A DNA stretch of 64,000 bases from the NCBI GenBank assembly GCA_030429545.1, contig JAUIFF010000021.1, positions 94,964 through 158,963 on the forward strand. The letters run 5' to 3'. The position numbers were made by a program, and so were the translations under genes. This document shows positions 15,851 through 24,872 of this stretch, piece after piece. Under the pieces are notes generated by a model, which was given only the letters and a program-made list of their open reading frames with translations, searched no databases and had not been told where the DNA came from. Origin of the DNA: Polyangia bacterium. GTDB lineage: Bacteria > Myxococcota_A > Polyangia > Nannocystales > Nannocystaceae. Within the stretch, counting starts at the first letter, position 1. Every line of letters begins with the position of its first letter.

Positions 15851-18073
15851 GTGAGTACCCCGCTCGGATTGTGGATTGCGCTCACCGTGTGGGCCATACC
15901 CTTAGAGCCAGCCGATGTCGGCGGGCGTGCGCGGGCTTTGCTCGCCGACGAGAAGTTTCGCTTTTGTGCCGAGGAGGATTTTCCGCTGACCTCCCGCGAG
16001 GCCCGTTGGTGTCCGGTGATCGGCGACGAAAGCCCGCGGTGCCCCGCGTTGGTCGAGTCGTGCAAGCGTCCCCGCGGTGAGCTCGATTTTCGTTCGGGAG
16101 GCGGCCAGGCCAACATGCGCCGGGTTGTCGAGGAGTCCGACGACGAGCGCGAAACGGGAGTGTCCAACGGCGAAGCCGATGCCGAGTCGGGTGCGAGCGC
16201 CAGCGATGGTTCAACCACGGGGCCAACCGCTCGGGATGGACAAACGACCACCGGTGAACATGCAAGTGAATCGCTTGAAACTGGGAGCGGGCAACCGGAT
16301 GAGACCGGCGACTTCGGGGGTGAGACCTCGGCAACCGGCGAAGATGCAGATACAAAAGGTTCAGACGAGGCCGACAACAAGCAAAAGCCCGACAGCAAAA
16401 AGCGGGACAAACGACGGGTCGAGCGGGACGAGGACGACGAGCCCCCAGACCCCCCAAGTGCCGGCGAAGCAGGGTTTGGCCAAGTCCTCTTTTGGCTGGT
16501 CATCGCTGCCGGTGCGCTGGCGATTTTGCTGCTGCTTTGGCGCGCCCGCCTAGGGCTCGCGTCCGAGGACGAGGAGGCCGAAGGACCCGGGGAAGATGAT
16601 GTGGTGGACGAGGAAGAGGCCCTGCCCCACACACCCGCTAGGGGGCCCGTGTTGACCGATGTCGAGGCCCTGTTGGTCCGCGCCGAGGGGGCTGCTGCCG
16701 CCGGCGATTATCGCCGGGCGATCGCCGATTGCCACGCGGCCCTGTTGCGAAATCTCGAACACGCCGAGTTGATCACCGTGATCCGCTCGCGCACCAATGG
16801 CGAGTATGTGCGCGACCTCGCCGGCCAGCGCGAGCTTCAGGGCAGGGTCGCCGAGGTGATGCGGGATGTCGACCGGGCGCAGTACGGCTCCGACCCACAG
16901 CGGCCGATGTTTGACCGCGTGCTCAAGCGCGTGCGTACACTTGTGGGCACGGGGCTACAAAACATGTTGCTGGCCGTGGTTGCCACGACAATTTTTGCAT
17001 GTGCATGGGGCTCGGGTGGGGGCAAGTGGAAAACCTATCGCTGGGAGTTCTCACCCTCCGGCCACGGCGGCCTTATCGAACTGGGCGAAACCTACGGGAT
17101 TGAACTCAAGGAGCGGGTGCTGCCAGTTGTTGACATCGATCGCCAGACCTCGACCCTCGTGCTGGTCAACGGGGCCGATCCCGAGGACGAAGAGTGGGAG
17201 CGGCTTGCTGAGTGGGTCGATGAGGGGGGCAACCTGATCGTCGCCGGGAGTGTCGGGAGTTTGCCCGACTGGCTCGGTGCCCGCCGGGTGTACGACAGCC
17301 GCGAGGTCGCGCCGCTGTCGGTTGCCAAGCCGCACTGGCGGGATTTTGGGCAACCCGACCTGCGCGTACCCGGGGGCGACAAACTCTATCTCGACGATGC
17401 CACGCCACTTTTGCTGCACGACGATGGCGAAGACGTCTATGCGGCCACCAAGCAAATTGGCAGCGGCTCGGTGATAACCCTGGCCGACGATATGCTGTTG
17501 ACCAACGCCGCGCTGGCGGTTGGCGACAATGCGGCGTTTAGCCTGGCGCTGTTGTCTTCACTTGGGGGCGATGCCGAATACATCGATGCCAGTGCGTGGG
17601 TCGGTGCAGATACACCATTTGCGACGGTTGGCCGGACCGAGTTGCTCCCAGCCCTGTTGCAGGGGTTGGCCCTGTTGGTGCTGCTGTACCTGTGGCGCGG
17701 GGTACTGTTTGGGGCCCCCCGTGACCCGCCGCGTAAGTCCCGGCGGGCGTTCTCACAACATGTCGAGGCGGTTGGGGTCCACTACGGGCGGGCCAAGGTC
17801 TCGCGCCATGCGGTCCGTTTGTACGCCGCCTGGGCGATGGCCCGCCTGCGCGATGGGGCAGGTTCAAGCCGGCGTGGGCTGTTGCCACTGGCCGAGATGC
17901 TGGCCGAGCGCTGTGGCCGGGACGAAACCGAAATCATGCGAATTCTAGTCGAGGCCGACGCCGCCACCAAGGAGTCGCTCACCACCGACGACCCGGGGCG
18001 CGGCGACCTCGAAGACCTTCAACTCATGCAAAAACTCGCGGTTTTGGTCGAGCGGGCAGGAGGCACACGATGA
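15851..18073 (+). CDS. DUF4129 / DUF4350 membrane protein of the MoxR-DUF58 cluster
   Basis: 740 residues from GTG 15851, with a good ribosome site GGAGG at 15837-15841. The N-terminus is hydrophobic. Residues ~80-200 are a highly acidic Ser/Thr/Glu/Asp linker resembling the lipoprotein linkers. A membrane helix lies near 218-236. The next ~120 residues match a DUF4129-type C-terminal domain (LLVRAEGAAAAGDYRRAIADCHAALL). After another helix (about 372-388) comes a DUF4350-type domain with a glutamine-amidotransferase-like fold (DEGGNLIVAGS, GSGSVITLADDMLLTN), then a final helix and cytoplasmic tail. The apparent fusion of DUF4129 and DUF4350 parts, normally separate or adjacent genes, is worth noting. 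Its stop overlaps the MoxR start (ATGA). Confidence 0.82.
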   Translation: MSTPLGLWIALTVWAIPLEPADVGGRARALLADEKFRFCAEEDFPLTSREARWCPVIGDESPRCPALVESCKRPRGELDFRSGGGQANMRRVVEESDDERETGVSNGEADAESGASASDGSTTGPTARDGQTTTGEHASESLETGSGQPDETGDFGGETSATGEDADTKGSDEADNKQKPDSKKRDKRRVERDEDDEPPDPPSAGEAGFGQVLFWLVIAAGALAILLLLWRARLGLASEDEEAEGPGEDDVVDEEEALPHTPARGPVLTDVEALLVRAEGAAAAGDYRRAIADCHAALLRNLEHAELITVIRSRTNGEYVRDLAGQRELQGRVAEVMRDVDRAQYGSDPQRPMFDRVLKRVRTLVGTGLQNMLLAVVATTIFACAWGSGGGKWKTYRWEFSPSGHGGLIELGETYGIELKERVLPVVDIDRQTSTLVLVNGADPEDEEWERLAEWVDEGGNLIVAGSVGSLPDWLGARRVYDSREVAPLSVAKPHWRDFGQPDLRVPGGDKLYLDDATPLLLHDDGEDVYAATKQIGSGSVITLADDMLLTNAALAVGDNAAFSLALLSSLGGDAEYIDASAWVGADTPFATVGRTELLPALLQGLALLVLLYLWRGVLFGAPRDPPRKSRRAFSQHVEAVGVHYGRAKVSRHAVRLYAAWAMARLRDGAGSSRRGLLPLAEMLAERCGRDETEIMRILVEADAATKESLTTDDPGRGDLEDLQLMQKLAVLVERAGGTR

Positions 18074-19038
18074 GCCAGGCAAAACAAGTTGCAGCTACAT
18101 TTGAACAGATCCAGCAACAGGTCGGGCGGGTGTTGCTCGGGCAACAGGAGGTTGTCGAGCACGTCCTCATCGGCATTTTTGCCCGCGGGCATGTGCTGCT
18201 CGAAGGCGTGCCCGGCCTGGGCAAAACCCTGCTGGTCCGCTCGCTCGCACGGGTGTTGGGCTGCGAGAGCAAGCGAATTCAGTTTACCCCCGACCTGATG
18301 CCGAGCGATGTCACCGGGGGAAATATGTACAATCAAAAGGCTGACCAGTTTGAGTTCATGCCCGGCCCGGTGTTTACCCAACTGCTGCTCGCCGACGAGA
18401 TCAATCGCGCCCCCGCCAAAACCCAGTCGGCCCTGCTCGAGGCGATGCAAGAGCGCAGTGTCACCACCGACGGCGTGACCCGCAAGTTGCCCCGGCCATT
18501 TTTTGTGTTGGCCACGCAAAACCCACTCGAGTCCCAGGGAACCTACCCCTTGCCTGAGGCCCAGCTAGACCGGTTTTTGCTTAAAATCGATGTCAGCCAT
18601 CCAACCCGGGAGGTCGAAAAACAGATCCTCGCCAACTACGTGCGTGGGTTTGATGCCGACCGGCTCGCCGAGGCCGGACTCGAGCAGTTGCTGAGCGCCG
18701 AACAATTGGTGGCCTTACAGCAATCCTGCGCAGGCATTCGCATCGACGACGCGTTGCTCGACTACATCACCGACATTGTCGGGCGCACCCGCGGGCATCG
18801 TTCGATCTTTGTGGGAGCGTCGCCGCGGGCCTCGATTTCACTGCTCAAGGCAACCCGTGTGCGGGCGGCGATGTTCGGGCGGGACTTTGTGATCCCCGAT
18901 GATGTCAAGATGCTGGCTCCGGCGATTTTGCGCCACCGTATCGTGCTTCACCCCGATGCCGAGTTTGAGGGCATTACCCCCGACGACTGCGTGCGCTCAA
19001 TCCTGGCCGAGGCGCCCGTACCCAAGACCGCCGTCTAA
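18070..19038 (+). CDS. MoxR-family AAA+ ATPase
   Basis: 322 residues. Walker A is GVPGLGKT (46-53), Walker B LLLADEINRAP (about 113-123) and sensor 1 ATQNPLESQGTYPLPEAQLDRF. ASPRASISLLKATRVRA carries the sensor-2 Arg region. The AAA_3 domain is followed by an AAA lid. MoxR ATPases act as chaperones for assembly or activation of envelope and VWA/DUF58 protein complexes. The start overlaps the stop of the DUF4129/DUF4350 gene, and the DUF58 gene follows 59 bp later, the usual gene order of this system. Confidence 0.95.
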   Translation: MSQAKQVAATFEQIQQQVGRVLLGQQEVVEHVLIGIFARGHVLLEGVPGLGKTLLVRSLARVLGCESKRIQFTPDLMPSDVTGGNMYNQKADQFEFMPGPVFTQLLLADEINRAPAKTQSALLEAMQERSVTTDGVTRKLPRPFFVLATQNPLESQGTYPLPEAQLDRFLLKIDVSHPTREVEKQILANYVRGFDADRLAEAGLEQLLSAEQLVALQQSCAGIRIDDALLDYITDIVGRTRGHRSIFVGASPRASISLLKATRVRAAMFGRDFVIPDDVKMLAPAILRHRIVLHPDAEFEGITPDDCVRSILAEAPVPKTAV

Positions 19039-19097
19039 TCCATGATGCTACACCGAATCCACACAGCTGCCAGCAGGGCTACGGCGAAAGGGTCCCC

Positions 19098-20420
19098 ATG
19101 ATTCCCTCGCGGCTTTTGGTGTTGGCGATGGTCATTCCGCTGGTGGTCGGGTTTGCCACGCTTGTCGATGCCACGCTGTTGCCGGCGATGTTGGCCCTAG
19201 ACGGCCTGATTGTGGTGCTCGCGGTGGTCGACGCCATCTTGAGCTGGCCGCGGGTGATTGTCGTCGAGCGCCAGTGTCGCGACGTGTTTTCGATTGGACA
19301 GGCCAACCTCGTGACCCTCACGGTGCGGTCACGGGCTCGTCGGCGACTGCGTATTTTGCTGCGCGACGATGTGTTTTCACCAGCCCAGGCCCCCGACTTC
19401 CCCCTGCGCGCAACCGTGCCGGCACGCCGTCGTATCCGGGTGCGCTACCGCGTGATTCCCCAACGTCGGGGCGCCTACCAGTTGGGTGACCATCACGTCC
19501 GCTACCGGTCGCCACTGGGGTTGTGGATTCGCCAGCTCACACTGCCGGCCGCCGACGATGTTCGTGTATATCCAAATATTCAGCAGGTGCGCAACTTTGA
19601 GTTGTTGGCCCGGCAAAACCGCGACGGCGGCACCCGAGCCTCGCGCAAACGCGGTGGTCGCAGCGAATTTGAGGCCCTGCGCGAGTATCAACGCGACGAC
19701 GAGTTTCGCTCGATCGACTGGAAAGCAACCGCCCGGCGCCACAAGCTGATCGCCCGGCAATACCAGTTAGAGCGTGACCAATCGATTGTGTTCATGCTCG
19801 ATGCCGGTCGGTTGATGACCGCAGAGACAGGTGGCCTGCCATTATTTGATCATGCATTGAATGCAGCACTGATGTTGGCGACCGTCGCCGCCCGGGGTGG
19901 GGACCACGTCGGGCTGATGGCATTTGCCGAGCGCGTACACTGCTACCTGCCACCCAAGGCCGGGCAAAAGTCGGCCCGTGCCCTGGTCCAGGCGACCTTC
20001 GATATCCATGCCCAGCTGTGCCAAACGAACTATGAGCGCGCCTTTGGGCAGCTCGGTCCACGCCTGCGAAAACGCAGCTTGGTGATCATCGCGACGGCCG
20101 TGGTCGACGAGGCCTCGGCAACCGAACTTGCCCGTTACACGCGGGCACTGCTTCCGCGACATCTGCCACTGGTTGTGTTGTTTCGCGACGGGGATGTCGA
20201 GAGCCTCGCACTCGCTGTTGCCAACCCCGGGCCGGGTCGCCTCGATCGGATGCAGACCCCCTATACGGCAGCGGCCGCGGCAGAGTTGCTGGCCCGTCGA
20301 GATCGGTTGCTGCGCGATCTACAACGTGCGGGTGCCCTTGTCCTAGATGTACCTACCGGGCAATTAACGCCAGGATTGGTCAATCGCTACCTCGAGGTCA
20401 AAGCTCGGCAATTGCTTTAG
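19098..20420 (+). CDS. DUF58 domain protein
   Basis: 440 residues. Two N-terminal hydrophobic helices (about 1-52) anchor it. A beta-rich region follows, with the conserved IPQRRGAYQLGDHHVRYRSP pattern. The DUF58 core has EFEALREYQRDDEFRSIDWK (about 190-209), matching the family's REY..GDD.R.IDW signature, with a VWA-like domain after it (FMLDAGRLM). The MIDAS Ser residues are not clearly kept. It works with MoxR ATPases in an uncharacterised envelope-related role. Start ATG 19098 has GAAAGGG upstream. It is the last gene of the cluster. Confidence 0.92.
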   Translation: MIPSRLLVLAMVIPLVVGFATLVDATLLPAMLALDGLIVVLAVVDAILSWPRVIVVERQCRDVFSIGQANLVTLTVRSRARRRLRILLRDDVFSPAQAPDFPLRATVPARRRIRVRYRVIPQRRGAYQLGDHHVRYRSPLGLWIRQLTLPAADDVRVYPNIQQVRNFELLARQNRDGGTRASRKRGGRSEFEALREYQRDDEFRSIDWKATARRHKLIARQYQLERDQSIVFMLDAGRLMTAETGGLPLFDHALNAALMLATVAARGGDHVGLMAFAERVHCYLPPKAGQKSARALVQATFDIHAQLCQTNYERAFGQLGPRLRKRSLVIIATAVVDEASATELARYTRALLPRHLPLVVLFRDGDVESLALAVANPGPGRLDRMQTPYTAAAAAELLARRDRLLRDLQRAGALVLDVPTGQLTPGLVNRYLEVKARQLL

Positions 20421-20503
20421 CTCGCCTGGTCGCTGCGGCCAGCCACGGGTAGCCACCTGCGCAGAACTTCAGGACCGTCGCAGATTTCGGTAGCATTCGC
20501 CCA

Positions 20504-21931
20504 GTGTCAAACCGTCGATACAAAAACTGGCGGCGAATCGCCATGTGTGCGCCGTTGTGCGCGTGCTTTGTCGACGATGGGCAGATGACGTCTCAGACAG
20601 GTTCGACTTCCGACGCGACCACAGGCGACGAATCCTCCACGACCGACCCGTGCCCGGTGGGTTCGCAGGGCTGTGGTTGTGTTGCCAATTCGTGCCTCGA
20701 TGGGCTGGTGTGCCAGGGGGAAGTCTGCATTGTCCCGATCTGTGGCAACGGCATTTTGGAGGGGGTTGAACGTTGCGACGATGGCGACACGGTCAATGGA
20801 AATGGCTGCAACATCGACTGTGAAATTTCGGGATCGTTGCAATGGCAAATGTTTGCCAATGGCGCGGCAAATGCCAACGACTACGGTGCCGAGGTTGCAG
20901 TTGATGCCCAGCAAAATGTGCATATCAATGGAATTTTGCGGGTAGGTTCGGGCAACCCGTCACGCTGGTATGCCAGCATGCGCCCTGACAAGTCTGGGCT
21001 GAAAAGCGGGAACGACCAGTTTCCAACGAATTTTGTCACCGACCTCAGTGGTTTGGCGGTCGCCGGCGCGGACCTGATTGATATCGGCACTCGGAGTACG
21101 GGCTCTGATGGCAAGAATATGTGGATCCGTCGGCGTTCCGCGACCGAGGAGCTGTGGAGCCGGGGTTTTGATGGGATCGGCGAGGAGGATGGCGGCCTTG
21201 ATGTCGCCGTGGACAGCACCGGACATATTGTCGCCGTCGGGTTTGAAACCACCGACCTCGGGCGCAACGTGCTGCTCGTCAAACTCGATCCGGAGGGCGC
21301 GAGTGTATGGCGTCAAACCTACAATCACTCCGGCACGCTCGACGATGAGGGGCACGGGGTCGCGATCGCGGCAGACGACGACATTGTGGTTGCGGGCACC
21401 GTCGGGTTTGCCAGCGACGATCAAAATGCCTGGGTTGCGCGCTACAACAGCGATGGAAACCTTTTGTGGCTGCGGACGTTCGCCGGGCCGGCAGGCGTCG
21501 ACGACTCGGCAGAGGCGGTTGTGGTCGACCCTGCCGACCACGTGATTGTGACCGGTTTTTTGGGGATTGACGGGATGTTGCAATCGACGATGTGGCTCGC
21601 TCGACTCGCCCCCGACGGCGTCCCGGTGTGGGAACTTGAAGATACACAAAGTGGGGTCTTCGCCGCGGGCACCGATGTCGCGCTCGACTCGACCGGGGCA
21701 CTTGCGGTTGTTGGTGTGGCCCTGTCCGAGGAGCAGGGTCTCGATGTTTTGGTGCGCAAGTACACCGCTTCAGGGGAGCTGATGTGGGAGGATATTCGCC
21801 ACAGTACCGAGGCCAACTGGGATGCGGCCCACGGCGTGGCGATTGATGCCGAGGACAGCATTTATGTCGTTGGGACCATGTGGGCCCCCGAGCAAGGCGG
21901 CAACATCTGGCTCGCCAAATACAACCCGTAG
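20504..21931 (+). CDS. Lipoprotein with DUF4215 module and SBBP-type beta-propeller
   Basis: 475 residues from GTG 20504. The N-terminus is Arg-rich, then IAMCAPLCAC, with a plausible lipobox LCAC. A Ser/Thr/Asp linker is followed by a Cys-rich stretch and a DUF4215 repeat (CGNGILEGVERCDDGDTVNG). Residues ~110-475 form about six or seven repeats of the pattern D-G-x-(I/V)-V-x-G-x...W-x-A-(R/K)-(Y/L), as in SBBP/beta-propeller surface proteins (examples AVDSTGHIVAVGFE and AADDDIVVAGTVG). Probably outer-membrane anchored with ligand-binding or structural function; substrate unknown. It is followed convergently by the DNA methyltransferase gene. Confidence 0.82.
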   Translation: MSNRRYKNWRRIAMCAPLCACFVDDGQMTSQTGSTSDATTGDESSTTDPCPVGSQGCGCVANSCLDGLVCQGEVCIVPICGNGILEGVERCDDGDTVNGNGCNIDCEISGSLQWQMFANGAANANDYGAEVAVDAQQNVHINGILRVGSGNPSRWYASMRPDKSGLKSGNDQFPTNFVTDLSGLAVAGADLIDIGTRSTGSDGKNMWIRRRSATEELWSRGFDGIGEEDGGLDVAVDSTGHIVAVGFETTDLGRNVLLVKLDPEGASVWRQTYNHSGTLDDEGHGVAIAADDDIVVAGTVGFASDDQNAWVARYNSDGNLLWLRTFAGPAGVDDSAEAVVVDPADHVIVTGFLGIDGMLQSTMWLARLAPDGVPVWELEDTQSGVFAAGTDVALDSTGALAVVGVALSEEQGLDVLVRKYTASGELMWEDIRHSTEANWDAAHGVAIDAEDSIYVVGTMWAPEQGGNIWLAKYNP

Positions 21932-21952
21932 GCAGGCCCTGAGTCGATTCGA

Positions 21953-23035
21953 TTAAGATTGTAGGTGCAAGCACCTTGCCCGCGCGAGTTCGATGTATTC
22001 GGGGACGCGGTCGATCCCAATGCTGCGGTAGCCAAGCTCAGTTGCCACGACATTGGTGGTGCCGGTGCCACAAAACGGGTCGAGCACCACTCCTTCCTTT
22101 GGACAGGTCGCTAGCAGCGGCAGTCGGCACAGGTCGGCTGGGTAGGGCGCAAAATGTAGCGAGCGGCCGTGGGTGTCCTCGGGCAAAATCTCCCACACAT
22201 CACTCGGCTTGGCCCCCTTGGGGTGATACTTGAGAAAGTAAAACCCGCGGTCGCGCAGTTCTCGGGCGCGCCCGGACAGCTTGGTCGAGTTCGAATGGGT
22301 CGTGCGTTGGCGCCCGCGAATCACCATGCGAAAGTCGGCGTAGGTGCCATCGGCGACCTGTTTGAGCATGTCGTTGAGGGCGGCGATGGCCGTTTGTTTT
22401 TCGTCTGCCGTCAGGTCACAGGAGAGCTCGATTTGACGTTTGTAGCGAACACCCGTCACGCCAGTTGCAGATACAATCGAACCGTTTTTGACCTGCGCCC
22501 GCCCGGGGGTTTTGCGGATCGCATCGACGTCGTAGAAGTACCCACGGCGCTGTTTCACAAAGTGAAACACATGCTCGTGGAGGTTGCGAAGCTTGTCGCG
22601 GGCGTGGTCGGGCCCGCCCTTGAGTTTGTGCCAAACGATATCGTTTCGCAGGACCCAGCCCTGCTGGTCGGTAAGGGCTAGGGCGACGCGCCAGGGCATG
22701 CCGAGCAGGCATTTGTCGACATAGGTATCGCCGAGGTTGAGCCACAGCGAGCCGGTGGGTTTGAGTACGCGCTTGACCTGTGTAAGCACGGCGAGCAGGC
22801 CCGCGAGGTACTCGGCAAACGAGCTCTCGAGCCCGATGGCACCCGCGTGGGAGGATGCCTGGTATTGCCGTTGCCGCCAATAGGGCGGGCTGGTCATGCA
22901 GACATCTATGCAGTGGCTCGGGAGCTCGGCCAGCACCCGCGCCGCATCGCCGACCATAAACGCAGCACTCGGTTTGTCGCTGCCCTGCAACAGGGACGCG
23001 ACATGCTCTAAACGAGTGCTGCCAGCGGAGGACAC
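21953..23035 (-). CDS. Orphan beta-class DNA methyltransferase (N4-cytosine or N6-adenine)
   Basis: About 360 residues from GTG 23035; the open frame reaches 23326 but would overlap the EF-Tu-like gene, and ATG 22957 is also possible. The catalytic motif IV TSPPYW (48-53) comes before the SAM motif DPFCGTGTT near the C-terminus, the order of beta-class enzymes. TSPPY is the form more common in N4-cytosine enzymes, but this does not settle the base modified. The central ~130 residues (HEHVFHFVKQRRGYFYDVDA onward) are the target-recognition region. No restriction endonuclease gene is nearby, so it is an orphan that could act in epigenetic control. It sits 58 bp downstream of the degenerate EF-Tu-like gene, on the same strand. 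Confidence 0.9.
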   Translation of the reverse strand: MSSAGSTRLEHVASLLQGSDKPSAAFMVGDAARVLAELPSHCIDVCMTSPPYWRQRQYQASSHAGAIGLESSFAEYLAGLLAVLTQVKRVLKPTGSLWLNLGDTYVDKCLLGMPWRVALALTDQQGWVLRNDIVWHKLKGGPDHARDKLRNLHEHVFHFVKQRRGYFYDVDAIRKTPGRAQVKNGSIVSATGVTGVRYKRQIELSCDLTADEKQTAIAALNDMLKQVADGTYADFRMVIRGRQRTTHSNSTKLSGRARELRDRGFYFLKYHPKGAKPSDVWEILPEDTHGRSLHFAPYPADLCRLPLLATCPKEGVVLDPFCGTGTTNVVATELGYRSIGIDRVPEYIELARARCLHLQS

Positions 23036-23093
23036 GCCCCGGCAGTTTGTGGACGGACGGGGCAGTTTGTCAACCCGTGCGAGTTGTGCACAT

Positions 23094-24287
23094 TCAAGTA
23101 TCGCGGCGAGTTGGCGATGGGCTGGGGGCATTGCGGTCGGCTGGGCAGGGTGCCCCTGCTTGCTCCACGACTCCGGTAGCGAGCAACATTTCCCCGTGGC
23201 TGAGGCCAAAGGCAGTGCCTGCGGGCATGTGTAGCGGGGTGCCGAACTCGAGTTTGGCCAGGCGCGGCGCATCGGCACGGGCCGGTTGCTGCCAGGAGAG
23301 CGCCACGGGCAGGCGCCGTTGGCCAAGGTGCAGGGTCAGCCCGCGGGGGAGGGGCGGGGACCAGGTTTCGACATAGGCCACACACGTGCGCGAGCGTTGC
23401 AGGGTGCCGGGTTCAAACAACATCATCCCCGGGACGATGCGAACCCCGGGCCTGTGTTGTATGTGCATGAGTTGCAGGTGCCCCACCGGCAGCGGCTGGG
23501 CCTGCATCGACATGCGCTGCTGCAACACCAGGGTGGTCACCGGATAGTCCCGACGAATGCCCGTGAGTTGCAGTTTGGCCCCGGGAAACAACTGGCCCTG
23601 CCACAGGCGAACGATCGCGTAGGCGGTGGAGCGCGTCACCGGGTGGACGTCGCCGATTGTCAGCACAGGCAGCGGGCCCGTAGGGCGGTCACGGGCGTGG
23701 GCAGAGACGCGATCGAAGTCGTCGAGCACAGCTCGCAGGGTTGCCACGCGGGCTTTTGGGTCGCGACTGTCGAGTGGGCGAATCGCCAACTCATCGCCGG
23801 CAAAATTATGTAGGTACAAATGTTCCCGAAGGTCCCGCAGGTGCTCGTCGCCTAGCGAGCCGAAGTACCCGAGCCCGGTGAGCGGGAGGCCCTGGGCGCG
23901 CAGCCGCAGGAGCAGCTGGTCGAGCCGACCAAAGTCGGTGCCGGCGGGCAACAGACACAGGGCCGTGTCACACAGGCCCGCGGGGGCGACCGGCGGCCGG
24001 ACCTGCGGGTGCTGCAACGGACAGGCGCAGATCGTCAGGTCGACCCGGGACGCCTCGATCGATGCCCGCGGCAGGGCCCGGTTGGGGAGTGTCTCGGGAA
24101 TGGGTTCGAGGCTCGGGTAGGCCTCGTAGTGGCGAAACACCCGGGTGGGCATGTCGGCGGCACGGGCAGCTCGGGCGAGCGCCAGCACGGTTGTCGACGT
24201 TTGCTCGACGTCGTCGCCGACCACCGCAACGGCGACATGGGGCCTGCGAGTTTTGGTTCCCACCACGCGCCGGCTGCATAACATCAT
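23094..24287 (-). CDS. EF-Tu-like protein lacking all GTPase motifs
   Basis: 397 residues from ATG 24287, almost exactly the length of EF-Tu. The N-terminal [20 protein letters not shown] aligns with the EF-Tu start KPHVNVGTIGHVDHGKTT, but the P-loop Lys is gone. The DCPGH motif aligns with [10 protein letters not shown], and the NKCD position with GYFGSLGD. Domain II is recognisable: [20 protein letters not shown] aligns with EF-Tu [32 protein letters not shown] aligns with KVGEEVEIVGI. Domain III ends [19 protein letters not shown], aligning with LRFAIREGGRTVGAGVV. It is predicted not to bind or hydrolyse GTP normally. Possible roles include binding EF-Tu partners (tRNA, EF-Ts, ribosome) or decoy function against EF-Tu-targeting toxins, all inference. 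The frame can extend to 24536 but would overlap the divergent GNAT gene. Confidence 0.8.
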   Translation of the reverse strand: [397 protein letters not shown]

Positions 24288-24365
24288 TTTGGCGAGGCGT
24301 GGCTGCCAGGAGGGATGCCGGCGGTCGCGGCTTGACAGCTGGATGGCAGCCGGTGAGTCTGTGGT

Positions 24366-24830
24366 GTGGCGTCGATTCGCAGCATGGCCGCCAGCGATAT
24401 ACCGGCGGTGTTTATCCTCGTGCGGGCCGCGTTTGCCCGTGACGTCGCCCCCGGGTATGGCGCGGACGGGGTCCAAAATTTTTTGGAGTACGTGTCCCAA
24501 AATGCGCTGGCCCTGCGCCTGCGAAAGGGCCACCAAACCTGGGTTGCCGAACAGGACAAAGCCATTGTCGGCGTGTTGCAGCTACGGCTACCTCGGCACC
24601 TGTGTATGTTGTTCGTCTCCCCGGATTGCCGCTACTCGGGGATTGCCCGCAGCCTGTGGGCACTTGCCGTGCAAAGCCTGCAAGCGCGGGGTGAGCGTGG
24701 GGTGGTGACGGTCAACAGTTCGCCGTATGCGGTCGAGGCCTATCGCCGGTTTGGGTTTACCTGCGACGGTGGCCAGACCAATGTCGGTGGCATTGTCAGC
24801 CAGCCGATGGTGTTTGCGTTGCCGGGGTGA
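24366..24830 (+). CDS. GNAT family N-acetyltransferase
   Basis: 154 residues from GTG 24366. The fold is a typical single GNAT domain. IRSMAASDIPAVFILVRAAF is the first strand/helix. TWVAEQDKAIVGVLQL is the central strand pair. LCMLFVSPDCRYSGIARSLW is motif A with an acetyl-CoA pyrophosphate-binding loop (CRYSGIAR, resembling RGxG/A). NSSPYAVEAYRRFGFTCDGG is motif B. It would acetylate an amine on a small molecule or protein, substrate unknown. It is divergent from the EF-Tu-like gene with ~78 bp between starts and precedes an esterase gene by 42 bp, possibly as an operon. Confidence 0.9.
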   Translation: MASIRSMAASDIPAVFILVRAAFARDVAPGYGADGVQNFLEYVSQNALALRLRKGHQTWVAEQDKAIVGVLQLRLPRHLCMLFVSPDCRYSGIARSLWALAVQSLQARGERGVVTVNSSPYAVEAYRRFGFTCDGGQTNVGGIVSQPMVFALPG

Positions 24831-24872
24831 CCGGGGTTCTCGTTTCTCGGCCGAGTCAGTACACTGTTTCGG

